From VAZQ01 sp963712565 (lineage in GTDB: Bacteria > Pseudomonadota > Alphaproteobacteria > Rhizobiales > Xanthobacteraceae), in assembly GCA_963712565.1 (NCBI GenBank), contig CAVQIP010000024.1, positions 1-64,000 on the forward strand: DNA of 64,000 nt, in the 5' to 3' direction. The notes below the pieces were generated by a model, which saw only the letters and a program-made list of their open reading frames with translations, ran no database searches and had not been told where the DNA came from. The position numbers and the translations under genes are program-made. Below are positions 17,021 to 28,262 of this stretch, piece by piece (position 1 is the first letter of the stretch; each line of letters starts with the position of its first letter).

Positions 17021-17986
17021 TCAGCGCGGCTCGATGCCGTCGCGTACGGAGCGGAAGCGCGGGTAGGCGCCTGTCCAGGCTGCCATGCGCGCGATCCCGA
17101 TCATTTGCATGTAGGCGCTGCCGCCGAAGCGGAGCCATTGCACCACCGTCAGCTCGGAGCCGCCCGCTGCATCTTTGGCGTTGGCGAGAATCTGGTGGCC
17201 CTGCTGGCCGCCGATCCGCAGCGGCTCGGAGCTGACGAATCGGACATCCTTGAGGTTGGGAATGGTGGCGAAGACGTCGCGGGCGAAAGCGTCGCGCTCG
17301 GAGCTTTGCGCGGGCGCGCCGGGGGCGATGGCGACGAAGATGTGAGGCTCCATGATGCCCTCCGGCGAGCCCGGTGCGACCGCGGCATCGCTCAACATCA
17401 CCGCGCGCCCCGGGACGACCCCTCCGATCCGAAATCCGGCGAGCTCGCCGATCTTGAACGGCAGGAGCGAGAGCTGTTCCTCGATCGGAACGGTGTTGCG
17501 GATGACCAGCGTTGCCAGCGCCGCGCGGATGGCGGCGTCGGGGTAGAAAGCCTTGGCCTCCTCCGGCATCTGCACGGTGACGAGCGCGGTCAGAGCAGGT
17601 GAGGACGCCACCAGGATCCATTTGCGAATTTTGGTGTTGTCGATCTCCTGGTGCCCGATGACCAGGAACGCCTTGCCGGTGGACAGCGGCACCGCTTCAC
17701 GCGATTCGAGCGTCACGCCCTGGCGTTTGAGCGCGTCGGCGGTGACGGACCTGTCCAGGTCCGCGTAGGCCTGGGTCGGAAGCGCGACCAAGATGACGGC
17801 CACTTTGTGGTCGGGATCCTCATAGCCGAAGAAATTCTTGCTCGGCGCCAGTCCGGCCGGCGGCGCGAGCCCGATGCGGGATCCGGGCGGATAGGCAGGA
17901 TCGGCCGCGCGCGCAGACGCAGCGCCGAGGGCGAGCGCAAGGAAGATGACGAGGGGCCAGCGGAACGATGCCATGGGAACCATCAT
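17021..17986 (-). CDS. Secreted protein of unknown function
   Basis: 321 residues with a clear signal peptide (FRWPLVIFLALALGAASARA) and a mature part starting ADPAYPPGSRIGLAPPAG. The motif SRIGLAPPAGL-x-PS-x-x-F-x-GYEDP resembles a group of uncharacterised rhizobial periplasmic proteins. No catalytic motif is visible and only weak alternating beta-strand character (HKVAVILVALP, KAFLVIGHQEI, ALVTVQMP). The start is uncertain: ATGs at 17986 and 17974 both lack a good ribosome site. It sits alone between a MetE-like gene and alkB. Confidence 0.72.
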   Translation of the reverse strand: MMVPMASFRWPLVIFLALALGAASARAADPAYPPGSRIGLAPPAGLAPSKNFFGYEDPDHKVAVILVALPTQAYADLDRSVTADALKRQGVTLESREAVPLSTGKAFLVIGHQEIDNTKIRKWILVASSPALTALVTVQMPEEAKAFYPDAAIRAALATLVIRNTVPIEEQLSLLPFKIGELAGFRIGGVVPGRAVMLSDAAVAPGSPEGIMEPHIFVAIAPGAPAQSSERDAFARDVFATIPNLKDVRFVSSEPLRIGGQQGHQILANAKDAAGGSELTVVQWLRFGGSAYMQMIGIARMAAWTGAYPRFRSVRDGIEPR

Positions 17987-18356
17987 ATTACTGCGATTGG
18001 GCCGCCGAAAATACAGCGGACGCGGGCGCCGTCGTTCGCAAAGCCGTGATCAGCGCCGGTGCGAATCGCGGCAAAGCGGTGGGATCGGCAGCAGCGAGAA
18101 CGGCGAGTCGCACGGCACGTTCATTTTGCAACAAGTCGATGACGCCCGCTGCGGGCAAAAGGCATGTGACGGTTTCCCGATCGGGTGAGGTTCGACGCGA
18201 CGCCAAGCGCTGCCTATTGGACCGGCCTATTGGACCGCAAAAATGGGCGACAAGGCGGCGGGCGCCGTCTTTCCCGTTGCGCTCTCGGCGGTCCCGACCA
18301 GCGGTGCGCCGTTTCGCCATGCTTCGCGCTGTAGCCGCATGCGGGGCACGACCGGG
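17987..18356. other. Intergenic stretch without a supported gene
   Basis: 370 bp between the secreted unknown and alkB. Short frames exist on both strands, but none has a ribosome site or recognisable protein. A direct repeat GGACCGGCCTATT / GGACCG around 18219-18238 is the only local structure I see. It probably holds the promoter of the secreted-protein gene. Confidence 0.5.
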
Positions 18357-18977
18357 TCACTCCGGCAACGTCACCCGGCGCAGCGTGAGGTTGATCCGCC
18401 CGCCCTCCGGCAACAGGGTCGAGGTGCCGGGCACGATCCGGTCCACGCCGTGAAAGGCGAGGCGCGCCTCGCCGCCGAGCACCAAGGCGTCGCCGGAGGC
18501 GAGGCGGATGGTGCGGGTCGGATCGCTGCGCTTCGTTCCGCCGATCCTGAACAAGCAGCTGTCGCCGAGCGAGAGCGAGAGCACGGGCGCCGCGAAGTCG
18601 CGCTCGTCCCGGTCCTGGTGCAGCCCCATCTTGGCCGCGGGCCCGTAGTAGTTGATGAGACAGCTTTCGGGGGCGTGCGGATAGCCCGCGAGCGCCTGCC
18701 AGGCCTCGATCACCAGGTCGGGCATCGGCGGCCACGGCGCGCCGGTCTGCGGATGCAGCGGCTGGTAACGGTAGCCGGCTTCATCGCTGACCCAGCCGAG
18801 CGGGCCGCAATTGGTCATGCGCACGGACAGCGGCTTGCCGCTCTTCGGCATGCGCGCGGTGTAGAGCGGCGCGCGCGCAAACACCGTGCGCAGCGCGGCC
18901 AGCAGCGCCTCCTGGGCCGGGCGATCGAGATAGGCCGGCACCATGCGCAAGCCGGACAGCGGGGGTGAGGCGCTCAT
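18357..18977 (-). CDS. alkB: Alpha-ketoglutarate-dependent DNA dioxygenase AlkB
   Basis: Fe(II)/2-oxoglutarate dioxygenase that removes N1-methyladenine and N3-methylcytosine lesions. 206 residues. The iron site is HQDRDE (His-x-Asp near residue 128), with the distal His in ARLAFHGVDRI and the 2OG-binding Arg in GGRINLTLRR near the end. The substrate-lid region reads RYQPLHPQTGAPWPPMP. The gene is divergent from dnaK and lies within the chaperone block. No ada gene is visible, so regulation is unknown. Confidence 0.96.
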   Translation of the reverse strand: MSASPPLSGLRMVPAYLDRPAQEALLAALRTVFARAPLYTARMPKSGKPLSVRMTNCGPLGWVSDEAGYRYQPLHPQTGAPWPPMPDLVIEAWQALAGYPHAPESCLINYYGPAAKMGLHQDRDERDFAAPVLSLSLGDSCLFRIGGTKRSDPTRTIRLASGDALVLGGEARLAFHGVDRIVPGTSTLLPEGGRINLTLRRVTLPE

Positions 18978-19065
18978 GTCGCTATCGTCCGTGCCGGTCG
19001 GAGCTTGTCAAACAGGGCCGCGCCGGCGGTCGAGCCCCACGGCTCGCGAATCCGTGATCATATGT

Positions 19066-19093
19066 CTTGCGGCCCAAACCCGCCCTCCTATAT
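19066..19093 (+). promoter_or_regulatory. RpoH (sigma32)-type heat-shock promoter of dnaK
   Basis: CTTGC at 19066-19070 and CCTATAT at 19087-19093 match the alphaproteobacterial sigma32 pattern (CTTG, about 17 bases, CCTATAT). This gives a start near 19100 and a leader of about 130 bases before dnaK. The context, directly upstream of dnaK, strongly supports it. Confidence 0.75.
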
Positions 19094-19228
19094 GAGCCAA
19101 GACGCCGCAGGGGGCGGCATCGATGGGTATTAAGGGGGTCGGATGGGGGCCGCGGGTCTCGCGGGTTCTCCCCGTTCGGGTGCCGAAAGGACCCGGCCGG
19201 CCTGCCGCAAAAGAGAGGAAGCGGGAAC

Positions 19229-21169
<1,941 letters not shown>

Positions 21170-21209
21170 CGTCGGCGAGGCGGTTGCCATGCTGGCGGCG
21201 ATTCGAATC

Positions 21210-21246
21210 GACACCCCCGGAGGTCGACCCCGGGGGTGTGTCTTTT
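21210..21246 (+). terminator. Rho-independent terminator between dnaK and dnaJ
   Basis: ACACCCCCGG (21211-21220) pairs perfectly with CCGGGGGTGT (21230-21239) around a 9-base loop, and TCTTTTT follows. It is a strong intrinsic terminator or attenuator that would lower dnaJ expression relative to dnaK. Confidence 0.85.
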
Positions 21247-21275
21247 TGTAAATGCCATGATGTTTATGGAGCGCC

Positions 21276-22473
21276 ATGAGTGACCAGGCACAAGCCGGCG
21301 ATGACGCTGCGGCGGGCATGACGGGGGTGGACGCGGGCATGGCTAAGCGCTGCTACTACGAGGTTCTCGAGGTCGAGCGCACCGCCGCCGACAGCGAGTT
21401 GAAATCCGCCTTCCGCAAGCTCGCGATGAAATGGCATCCCGATCGCAACCCGGGCGACAAGAACTGCGAGATCCGTTTCAAGGAGATCAACGAAGCCTAC
21501 GAGGTCCTGAAGGATCCGGACAAGCGCGCGGCCTATGACCGTTTCGGCCATGCCGCCTTCGAGCGCAGCGCCGGTCCCGGCGGCCCCGGCGGCTTCGGCG
21601 ACGTGGCCTCGGCTTTCGCCGACATCTTCGATGACCTGTTCGGCATGGCCGGCGGCCGGCGCGGACGCGGCAGCGGCCGCGAGCGCGGCGCGGATTTGCG
21701 CTACAATATGGAAATCAGCCTGGAGGAGGCCTATCGTCGGCAAGACCGCGCAGGTGCGCATCCCGACCTCGGTGACCTGCGAAGCCTGTTCCGGCTCCGG
21801 TGCCAAGACCGGCACCAGGCCCAAGGCCTGTCCAACCTGCGCCGGCCAAGGCCGCATCCGCCACGCCCAGGGCTTCTTCACGCTGGAGCGGACCTGCCCG
21901 GCCTGCCAGGGCCGCGGCCAGGTGATCGACAATCCCTGTCCGTCCTGCTCCGGTTCCGGGCGGGTGACGCGCGAGCGCACGCTCTCGGTCAACATTCCCG
22001 CCGGCGTCGAGGACGGCACGCGCATCCGACTCGCGGGCGAGGGCGAGGCGGGCGTGCGCGGCGGGCCCGCCGGCGACCTCTACATTTTCCTCTCCATCGG
22101 CTCACATCCGTTCTTCCAGCGCGAGGGCGCCGACCTGCACTGCCGGGTGCCGATCTCCATGGTGCTGGCGGCGCTGGGCGGCGACGTCGAGGTGCCGACC
22201 ATCGACGGCAACAACAGCCGCGTGAAGGTGCCGGAAGGCACCCAATCGGGGCGCCGCTTCCGCCTGCAGGGCAAGGGCATGCCGGTGCTGCGCTCGAAGC
22301 AAACCGGCGATATGTACATTCAGGTGCTGGTCGAGACGCCGCAAAAACTGAGCAAGCGACAGCGCGAGCTGCTGAACGAATTCGAGCGGCTGTCGTCCAA
22401 GGATACCCACCCGGAATCGACGGGATTCTTCGGCAAGGTGAAAGAGTTCCTGGGGCGTTCCGGCTCCGCTTGA
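21276..22473 (+). pseudogene. dnaJ: Chaperone DnaJ (Hsp40), frameshifted
   Basis: Co-chaperone that stimulates DnaK and binds unfolded proteins. The J domain is intact (KRCYYEVLEVERTA, HPD in MKWHPDRNPG, then the G/F-rich region to ISLEEAY). At about 21735 the frame shifts by +1 and continues VGKTAQVRIPTSVTC with the zinc-finger repeats CEACSGSG, CPTCAGQG, CPACQGRG and CPSCSGSG, then the C-terminal domains to the TGA at 22473. One extra C after TAT restores a normal DnaJ of about 398 residues. Loss of DnaJ is unlikely in a genome with intact dnaK, so sequence error is suspected. The start could also be ATG 21339. Confidence 0.92.
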
Positions 22474-22557
22474 GGGAATTTGCGCTTGACCCCCGTGTCC
22501 GCCCGCTTTACCGGTTAAGCGTCCAAATCCGTAGGCATTCCGCAGCGTTAGCCCCAG

Positions 22558-23370
22558 ATGCCGCTTCCAGCCCTGCAGCGCCTCGAGAAGAAGTTCGAGC
22601 AACAGAAGCGGCTGCTCGAATTGAAGCAGGGCGCGTTCGAACGGGAAATCGAACGGCACCTCGAACGCTTCGAACAGAGAAAAGGCGCGCTCGAAAGGAA
22701 GATCGAGCAGCAGTTCGAGAATCATAAGAAGAAGTTCGGGCTGACGTTCGAAACGCAGAAGAAGAAGATCGAAACGCAGATTCGTCGGCTCGAGCAGAAG
22801 AACGGCATTCGCCTCGACGACGAAGTGCGCTTTATTCGGTCCTGGATCGAGAAGCCGCTGGCGATCGGGGCGGTGACGCCCTCGGGGCGCGCGCTCGCCC
22901 GCACCATGGCGGGCTATATCGAGCCGCGCCGGCCTGGTCCCATCGTCGAGCTTGGCCCGGGCACCGGGCCGGTCACCGAAGCGCTGCTCGCGCAAGGCGT
23001 CGATCCCGCGCGCCTCGTCCTGGTCGAGTTCGATCCGACCTTTTGCCGGTTGCTGCGCGCGCGCTACCCTGCCGCCACGGTGGTGCAGGGCGATGCCTAT
23101 GGCCTCAAGCGTCTGCTGGCCGGTGTGCTGACCCAACCGGCGGCCGGAGTGGTCTCCGGGCTGCCGCTCTTCACCAAGCCGCTGCAGATGCGTCTGCGCC
23201 TGCTTTTCGAAGCTTTCGGCTTGATGTCGCCGGGCGCGCCCTTCGTCCAGTTCACCTACAATGCGGTGCCGCCGATTCCGAAGCGGCTCGATCGCGTGAG
23301 CGCGGAAGCGTCCGAGCGGATTTGGATGAACATCCCGCCGGCGCGGGTGTGGGTATATCGCAGGGACTGA
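22558..23370 (+). CDS. pmtA: Phospholipid N-methyltransferase (PmtA type) with N-terminal coiled coil
   Basis: SAM-dependent methyltransferase similar to rhizobial PmtA, which converts phosphatidylethanolamine towards phosphatidylcholine at the inner membrane. The catalytic part spans residues 85-270: FIRSWIEKPLAIGAVTPSGR, then the SAM motif VELGPGTGPVTEALL, VVQGDAYGL, SGLPLFTKP and FVQFTYNAVPPIPKRL. Residues 1-82 are unusual, a Lys/Glu/Arg-rich heptad pattern (LEKKFEQQKRLLELKQ, ERKIEQQFENHKKKF) predicting a long coiled coil. PmtA of Agrobacterium uses an N-terminal amphipathic helix to bind membranes, so this extension may do the same or oligomerise the enzyme. Confidence 0.85.
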   Translation: MPLPALQRLEKKFEQQKRLLELKQGAFEREIERHLERFEQRKGALERKIEQQFENHKKKFGLTFETQKKKIETQIRRLEQKNGIRLDDEVRFIRSWIEKPLAIGAVTPSGRALARTMAGYIEPRRPGPIVELGPGTGPVTEALLAQGVDPARLVLVEFDPTFCRLLRARYPAATVVQGDAYGLKRLLAGVLTQPAAGVVSGLPLFTKPLQMRLRLLFEAFGLMSPGAPFVQFTYNAVPPIPKRLDRVSAEASERIWMNIPPARVWVYRRD

Positions 23371-23442
23371 CGGCGCGGACAGACAAGGCGACCGCGCGTA
23401 TGATGTCGTCCTGTATCCGTGGTCCATCCGCTGGCGTCCGTC

Positions 23443-24024
23443 ATGGCGGTCCCGAAAATCCTGGTCATCCCCGGCTCGCTGCGGGCGAGGTCGCACAATG
23501 TGCGTCTGGCCGCGCTCGCGAGCAAGGAATTGACCCTGGCGGACGCCGACGTCACCCGCATCTCGCTCGCCGACTATCCGTTGCCGATCTACGACGCCGA
23601 TACCGCCGAGGAGTCCGGGCCGCCGCCCAACGCCGTCAAGCTCAAGCAGCTGATGTCCGCGCACCACGGCGTGTTCATCGCCAGTCCGGAATACAACGCC
23701 TCGATCACGCCGCTGATCAAGAACACCATCGATTGGGTATCGGCCGTGCGCGAGCGCGGCGATCCGCCGCTCGCCGCCTACCAGAACCGCGTGTTTGCGC
23801 TCGGCGGCGCGTCGCCCGGCCGTTCCGGCGCGACGCATTCCTTGTTGGCGCTGCGTCAGGTGCTGGCGGTCGGCTGCGGCGCGTTGGTGATCGCGGAGCA
23901 GGTAACGGTGCCGAATGCCGAGCAGGCCTTCGACGAGATGGATGAGCTCAGGGATGCGCGCGCGTCCGACGAGCTCAAGGTCGTGGTGCGCAAGCTCGTC
24001 GATGTCGCCGAGCGGTTGGCATGA
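23443..24024 (+). CDS. NADPH-dependent FMN reductase family protein
   Basis: Flavodoxin-fold reductase, 193 residues from ATG 23443 (an upstream GTG-type start at 23419 is possible). The N-terminus ILVIPGSLRARSHNVRLA binds FMN phosphate, and FIASPEYNASITPLIKNTIDW near residue 85 is the second flavin contact typical of chromate/quinone-type reductases. GGASPGRSGATHS follows. Such enzymes reduce quinones, azo dyes or FMN with NADPH. The physiological substrate cannot be read from the sequence. It stands between pmtA and pyrF. Confidence 0.9.
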   Translation: MAVPKILVIPGSLRARSHNVRLAALASKELTLADADVTRISLADYPLPIYDADTAEESGPPPNAVKLKQLMSAHHGVFIASPEYNASITPLIKNTIDWVSAVRERGDPPLAAYQNRVFALGGASPGRSGATHSLLALRQVLAVGCGALVIAEQVTVPNAEQAFDEMDELRDARASDELKVVVRKLVDVAERLA

Positions 24025-24154
24025 GGCAAGACGGTGGAAGAGCGGACTTCGCATCCGGGCCGGCAGCGAGCGTCGTCGCAAGTCCGCGGCCGATGTTGTT
24101 TGAGCCGCGGGCTGACCGCAAGCTGGATGGCGGGACACGACCGCGGAGGTGGCC

Positions 24155-24868
24155 ATGACGCTTGATCCTCGCGAACGGTTGATCGTCGCGCTCGATGTTC
24201 CCGCGATTGTCGACGCGGAGGCGCTGGTTGCGCGGCTGGGCGAAACAGTGTCGTTCTACAAGATCGGCTATCAGCTGGCCTTCGCGGGGGGAATCGACTT
24301 CGCGCGCGTGCTCGCGAGCGCGGGCAAGCGCGTCTTCCTCGATCTCAAGCTGCACGATATCGGCAACACCGTTGCGAAGGGCGTCGAAAGCGTCGCGCGC
24401 CTGGGCGCATCGTTTCTCACGGTGCACGCCTATCCGCAGACCATGCACGCCGCGGTCGATGCGCGCAGAGGCTCGGCGTTGCGCCTGCTCGCCGTCACCG
24501 TGCTCACCTCCTACGACGACGCCGATCTCGCCGCCGCCGGCTATGATTTCACCGTATCCGAACTGGTCGCCGAGCGCGCGGCACAGGCGCGCGACATCGG
24601 CGTCGATGGCCTGGTCTGTTCGGGCGAGGAGGCGGCCTCGCTGCGCCCGATCATCGGCGCCGGCATGGTGCTGGTGACACCGGGCATCCGCCCGGCCGGC
24701 AGCGCGGCCGGCGACCAGAAGCGCATCATGACGCCGTCAGCCGCGATCGCCGCCGGCGCCGATCATCTCGTGGTCGGCCGTCCGATCATCGCGGCGGCCG
24801 ATCCGAAAGCCGCCGCCGAGGCGATCGTCGCTGAAATCGCCGGCGCCAGCACGAGCGGGCGGCCGTGA
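24155..24868 (+). CDS. pyrF: Orotidine 5'-phosphate decarboxylase
   Basis: Last step of UMP synthesis: OMP to UMP plus CO2. ATG 24155 lies 5 bases after GGAGG, favoured over the GTG at 24149. 237 residues. LIVALDVP begins the barrel, VFLDLKLHDIGNTV contains the catalytic D-K-x-x-D, and LVTPGIRP and VGRPII bind the phosphate. The downstream DUF1330 gene follows after 13 bp, so they probably share a transcript. Confidence 0.97.
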   Translation: MTLDPRERLIVALDVPAIVDAEALVARLGETVSFYKIGYQLAFAGGIDFARVLASAGKRVFLDLKLHDIGNTVAKGVESVARLGASFLTVHAYPQTMHAAVDARRGSALRLLAVTVLTSYDDADLAAAGYDFTVSELVAERAAQARDIGVDGLVCSGEEAASLRPIIGAGMVLVTPGIRPAGSAAGDQKRIMTPSAAIAAGADHLVVGRPIIAAADPKAAAEAIVAEIAGASTSGRP

Positions 24869-24881
24869 CAGGGAGGCCGAT

Positions 24882-25514
24882 ATGGCCAAGGGTTACTGGA
24901 TTCCGCATCTCGATGTGAGCGATCCCGAGGGCTACAAGGCCTACATGGCCGCGACGCCGCCGGCGCACCGCAAATTTCACGGCCACGTGCTGGTGCGGGG
25001 CGGGGCCTGCGAGGTGGTGGAAGGCCGCGGCCGCTCCCGCAACGTGCTGCGCGAATTTCCCGACTACGCCACCGCGCTCGCCTGCTACCGCTCGCCCGAG
25101 TACCAGCGCGCAAGGCCGCTGCGGCTGCCGCACGCGACCTGCGATTTCGTCATCGCCGAAGGCTACGACGGCGTCCAGCCGGAACAGCCAGCGGGCGTGC
25201 CCGCGGCCGCGGCGCGCAAGGGCTACTGGATCGGCCACGTCGATATCAGCGATCCCGAGGGCTACAAGGCCTACATGGCCGCCGACATGGGCCCGTTCGG
25301 CAAGTTCGGCGGACGCTTCCTGGTGCGCGGCGGCACGCGCGAGGTGGTGGAGGGCAAGGTCCGCGCGCGCACCGTGGTGCTCGAATTCCCGAGCTATCAG
25401 GCGGCGCGCGATTGCTATCGCTCGCCCGATTACCAGGCGGCGGCCGCGCTGCGCAAAGGCAAGGCCGAGGCCGATCTCATCATCGTCGAGGGCTATGACG
25501 GACCGCAGTCGTGA
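24882..25514 (+). CDS. Double DUF1330 protein
   Basis: 210 residues made of two DUF1330 (dimeric ferredoxin-like barrel) domains. Repeat 1 (residues 3-97) opens KGYWIPHLDVSDPEGYKAYM and repeat 2 (113-208) opens KGYWIGHVDISDPEGYKAYM. Both end in IxEGYDG. DUF1330 proteins are usually about 95 residues and act as dimers, so this fusion makes an internal pseudo-dimer in one chain. The linker is Pro/Ala-rich. Function of the family is unknown; proximity to pyrF suggests only co-transcription. Confidence 0.92.
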   Translation: MAKGYWIPHLDVSDPEGYKAYMAATPPAHRKFHGHVLVRGGACEVVEGRGRSRNVLREFPDYATALACYRSPEYQRARPLRLPHATCDFVIAEGYDGVQPEQPAGVPAAAARKGYWIGHVDISDPEGYKAYMAADMGPFGKFGGRFLVRGGTREVVEGKVRARTVVLEFPSYQAARDCYRSPDYQAAAALRKGKAEADLIIVEGYDGPQS

Positions 25515-25535
25515 CGAGTTTGCGGGTCAAACGCC

Positions 25536-25559
25536 GCGCCGCTCGATGCCGAGCGGCGC
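25536..25559 (+). terminator. Perfect 10-bp hairpin after the DUF1330 gene
   Basis: GCGCCGCTCG pairs with CGAGCGGCGC across the loop ATGC, 22 bp after the DUF1330 stop. The stem is strong, but no T-run follows, so it may act as a Rho-assisted stop or as an mRNA 3'-end stabiliser. Confidence 0.4.
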
Positions 25560-25637
25560 GATGGCTTTGGCCGGTGCTTTGACTTTCCTTCCCAGCGCCG
25601 CCCCGTTATATCCCGCCACGCGGCCGGGAGAGAAACA

Positions 25638-26453
25638 ATGTCAGATATGCGGCTGATCGTGGCCGGCGCCGGCGGGCGCATGGGGCGCACGCTGATCCAT
25701 GCCATCGCGGCGATCGATGGCGCGGTGCTCGCGGGCGCGGTGGAGGCGCCCGGCTCGGCGGTGATCGGCCGCGACGCCGGCGAGCTCGCCGGGCTGGGCA
25801 AGAACGGCGTCGCCGTCGCCGCCGATGTCGAGCCGCTGCTCGCCGGCGCCGACGGCCTCCTCGACTTCACCGTGCCCGCCGCCACCGTCGCCTTCGCCGA
25901 GCTCACGGCGCGGACCGGGCGCGTCCATGTCATCGGTACCACCGGGCTCACGGGCGAGAACGACAGGCTGATCGCGGAAGCGGCCAAGCGCGCGGTGATC
26001 GTCAAGTCCGGCAACATGAGCATGGGCGTCAACTTGCTGGCGGCGCTGGTCAAGCGCGTGGCGAAGACGCTGGATGAGAGCTTCGACGTCGAGATCCTGG
26101 AGATGCACCACAACAAGAAGGTCGACGCGCCGTCGGGCACCGCGCTGATGCTTGGTCGCGCGGCGGCCGAGGGCCGCGGCGTCGAGCTCGACCAGCGTTC
26201 GGTGCGCGGCCGCGACGGCGTGACCGGCGCGCGCTGCGCCGGCGATATCGGCTTTGCCGCGCTGCGGGGCGGCTCGGTGGTGGGCGATCACACCGTGATC
26301 TTTGCCGGTCCGGCCGAGCGGATCGAGCTCGTGCACCGGGCCGAGGACCGCATGATTTTCGCCCGCGGCGCGGTGCGCGCCGCGCTGTGGGCGCGCGGGC
26401 AGAAGCCCGGGCTCTATTCGATGGCCGACGTGCTGGGCTTGCGCGATATCTGA
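25638..26453 (+). CDS. dapB: 4-hydroxy-tetrahydrodipicolinate reductase
   Basis: NAD(P)H-dependent step of lysine and diaminopimelate synthesis. 271 residues. GAGGRMGRTLIHA is the nucleotide-binding loop near residue 10. EMHHNKKVDAPSGTAL holds the catalytic His pair and Lys with the substrate-binding loop. The C-terminus ends GLYSMADVLGLRDI. It converges with gpmI and the two coding ends overlap by 40 bp. Confidence 0.98.
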   Translation: MSDMRLIVAGAGGRMGRTLIHAIAAIDGAVLAGAVEAPGSAVIGRDAGELAGLGKNGVAVAADVEPLLAGADGLLDFTVPAATVAFAELTARTGRVHVIGTTGLTGENDRLIAEAAKRAVIVKSGNMSMGVNLLAALVKRVAKTLDESFDVEILEMHHNKKVDAPSGTALMLGRAAAEGRGVELDQRSVRGRDGVTGARCAGDIGFAALRGGSVVGDHTVIFAGPAERIELVHRAEDRMIFARGAVRAALWARGQKPGLYSMADVLGLRDI

Positions 26454-27985
26454 TCGCCCGATCGAAGGCGGCGCAGCAGCGAGCGGCCGGTCATCTCGGC
26501 CGGCGTCGCCAGCCCCATCAATTCGAGCAGGGTCGGCGCGATGTCGGCGAGGCGCCCATCCACCAACGAGACGTCGCCGCCGCCGGTCACCAGGACCGGC
26601 ACCGGATTGGTGGTGTGCGCGGTGTGCGGCCCGCCGCTGTCGGGATCGCGCATCATTTCGCAATTGCCGTGGTCGGCGGTGACCAGCAAAGCGCCGCCGG
26701 CGCGCGCGATCGCCTCGGCGATGCGGCCAAGGCCGGTATCCACGGTCTCGACCGCCTTGATCGCCGCGCTGAGGCTGCCGGTGTGGCCGACCATGTCGGG
26801 ATTGGCGTAGTTCAGCACGATGAGGTCGTATTTGCCCGACCCGATCGCCTCCACCGCCTTGTCCGTCAATTCAGGCGCCGACATCTCGGGCTGCAGATCG
26901 TAGGTCGCAACCTTGGGCGAGGGAACCATGATGCGTTCCTCGCCGCGATAGCGCTTTTCCTCCCCGCCGTTGAGGAAATAGGTGACGTGCGGATACTTTT
27001 CCGTCTCGGCCATGCGCAGCTGCGTGCGGCCGGCCTCGGCGACGACCTCGCCCAGAACGTGCGCCAGGCTCTGCGGCGGGAAGATGGTCTGCAGCAGCGC
27101 ATCGAGTTGCTCGCTGTATTGGGTCATGCCGGTCGCGGCGGCGAAGCGAATGCTGCGCCGGCGCGGAAAGCCGGCAAAGGCCGGATCGAGCAAGGCGGCG
27201 AGAATCTCGCGCACGCGGTCGGCGCGGAAGTTGAAGCAGAGCACGCCGTCGCCGTCGCGCATGCCGCGATAGCCGCCGATCACCGCCGGCACCACGAACT
27301 CGTCGCCGATGTCGTGCGCATAGGCGTCGGCGATCACCGCGCCGGCATCGGGAAAGCGCGGCCCTTCGGCCTCCGCGATCGCCTGATAGGCCTTGGCCAC
27401 CCGATCCCAACGTCTGTCGCGATCCATGGCGTAGTACCGACCGCTCACCGTCGTGACCGCAACGGATCGCGGCAGCGCTGCAATAAGACGCGCAATATCC
27501 TCGCCGGCCGAGCGCGGCGGCGTGTCGCGGCCGTCGGTAAAGGCGTGCACGGCCGTCGGCACGGCGGCGCCGGCGAGAATCCGCGCGAGCGCGGCAGCCT
27601 GATCCTGATGCGAGTGCACGCCGCCGGGCGACATCAAGCCCATGAGGTGGCAGGTGCCGCCGCTGCCGCGCAGGCGTTCGATCAGGCTCTGCAGCGCCGG
27701 CGCGCTTTCGATCTCGCCGCTGGAAACCGCTGCATTGATGCGGGGCAGATCCTGCATGACCAGACGGCCGGCGCCGATGTTGAGATGTCCGACCTCGGAA
27801 TTGCCCATCTGCCCCGGCGGCAGGCCGACGTCCTTGCCCGAGGTGCGCAGGAGCGCGTGCGGACAGTTCGCCCACAGACGGTCGAAACTCGGCGTGCGGG
27901 CCTGGCGGATGGCGTTGTCGGTTGCCTCCTCGCGCCAGCCCCAGCCATCGAGCACGACCAGCATCACGGGACGACGCTTCTGCAT
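26414..27985 (-). CDS. gpmI: 2,3-bisphosphoglycerate-independent phosphoglycerate mutase
   Basis: Glycolytic mutase (3-PG to 2-PG) using two metal ions. 523 residues, typical length. MLVVLDGWGWREE gives the first metal-binding Asp, GQMGNSEVGHLNIGAG contains the phosphorylated Ser, FTDGRDTPPRS lies in the mutase lid, and VTADHGNCEMM gives C-terminal metal ligands. The leader before the ATG is a purine-rich stretch (GAGGGACAGAGGACGTAGGG) similar to that before the EI24 gene. Overlaps dapB tail to tail. Confidence 0.97.
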   Translation of the reverse strand: MQKRRPVMLVVLDGWGWREEATDNAIRQARTPSFDRLWANCPHALLRTSGKDVGLPPGQMGNSEVGHLNIGAGRLVMQDLPRINAAVSSGEIESAPALQSLIERLRGSGGTCHLMGLMSPGGVHSHQDQAAALARILAGAAVPTAVHAFTDGRDTPPRSAGEDIARLIAALPRSVAVTTVSGRYYAMDRDRRWDRVAKAYQAIAEAEGPRFPDAGAVIADAYAHDIGDEFVVPAVIGGYRGMRDGDGVLCFNFRADRVREILAALLDPAFAGFPRRRSIRFAAATGMTQYSEQLDALLQTIFPPQSLAHVLGEVVAEAGRTQLRMAETEKYPHVTYFLNGGEEKRYRGEERIMVPSPKVATYDLQPEMSAPELTDKAVEAIGSGKYDLIVLNYANPDMVGHTGSLSAAIKAVETVDTGLGRIAEAIARAGGALLVTADHGNCEMMRDPDSGGPHTAHTTNPVPVLVTGGGDVSLVDGRLADIAPTLLELMGLATPAEMTGRSLLRRLRSGDQISRKPSTSAIE

Positions 27986-28262
27986 CCCTACGTCCTCTGT
28001 CCCTCGTCAGCGATGGTGAATGGGCGGCCGCCTGCGACCATCGAGCGTCGGTTTGCGGATGGTTGTGTGGGATTGCAGCCTCATCGTCAACCGCAGCCGG
28101 AAGCGCGTCATCAAAGCACAGGCCGCGTCGGGCAGCGTGCTTTTCCTGTCACACCGATGCGATTTTTGCTCCTGAGCGTCGGTTGCGCCTGGCGGCGACA
28201 ATCGTTTCGACCTCCCGATGTGATAAACTCGAATCGCTGTCACTTCTGGTCGGGGGGCTGAA

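Noticed and set aside
17988..18320. Minus-strand frame of about 110 codons between the secreted unknown and alkB
   Set aside because: No ribosome site, biased composition and no recognisable motif.
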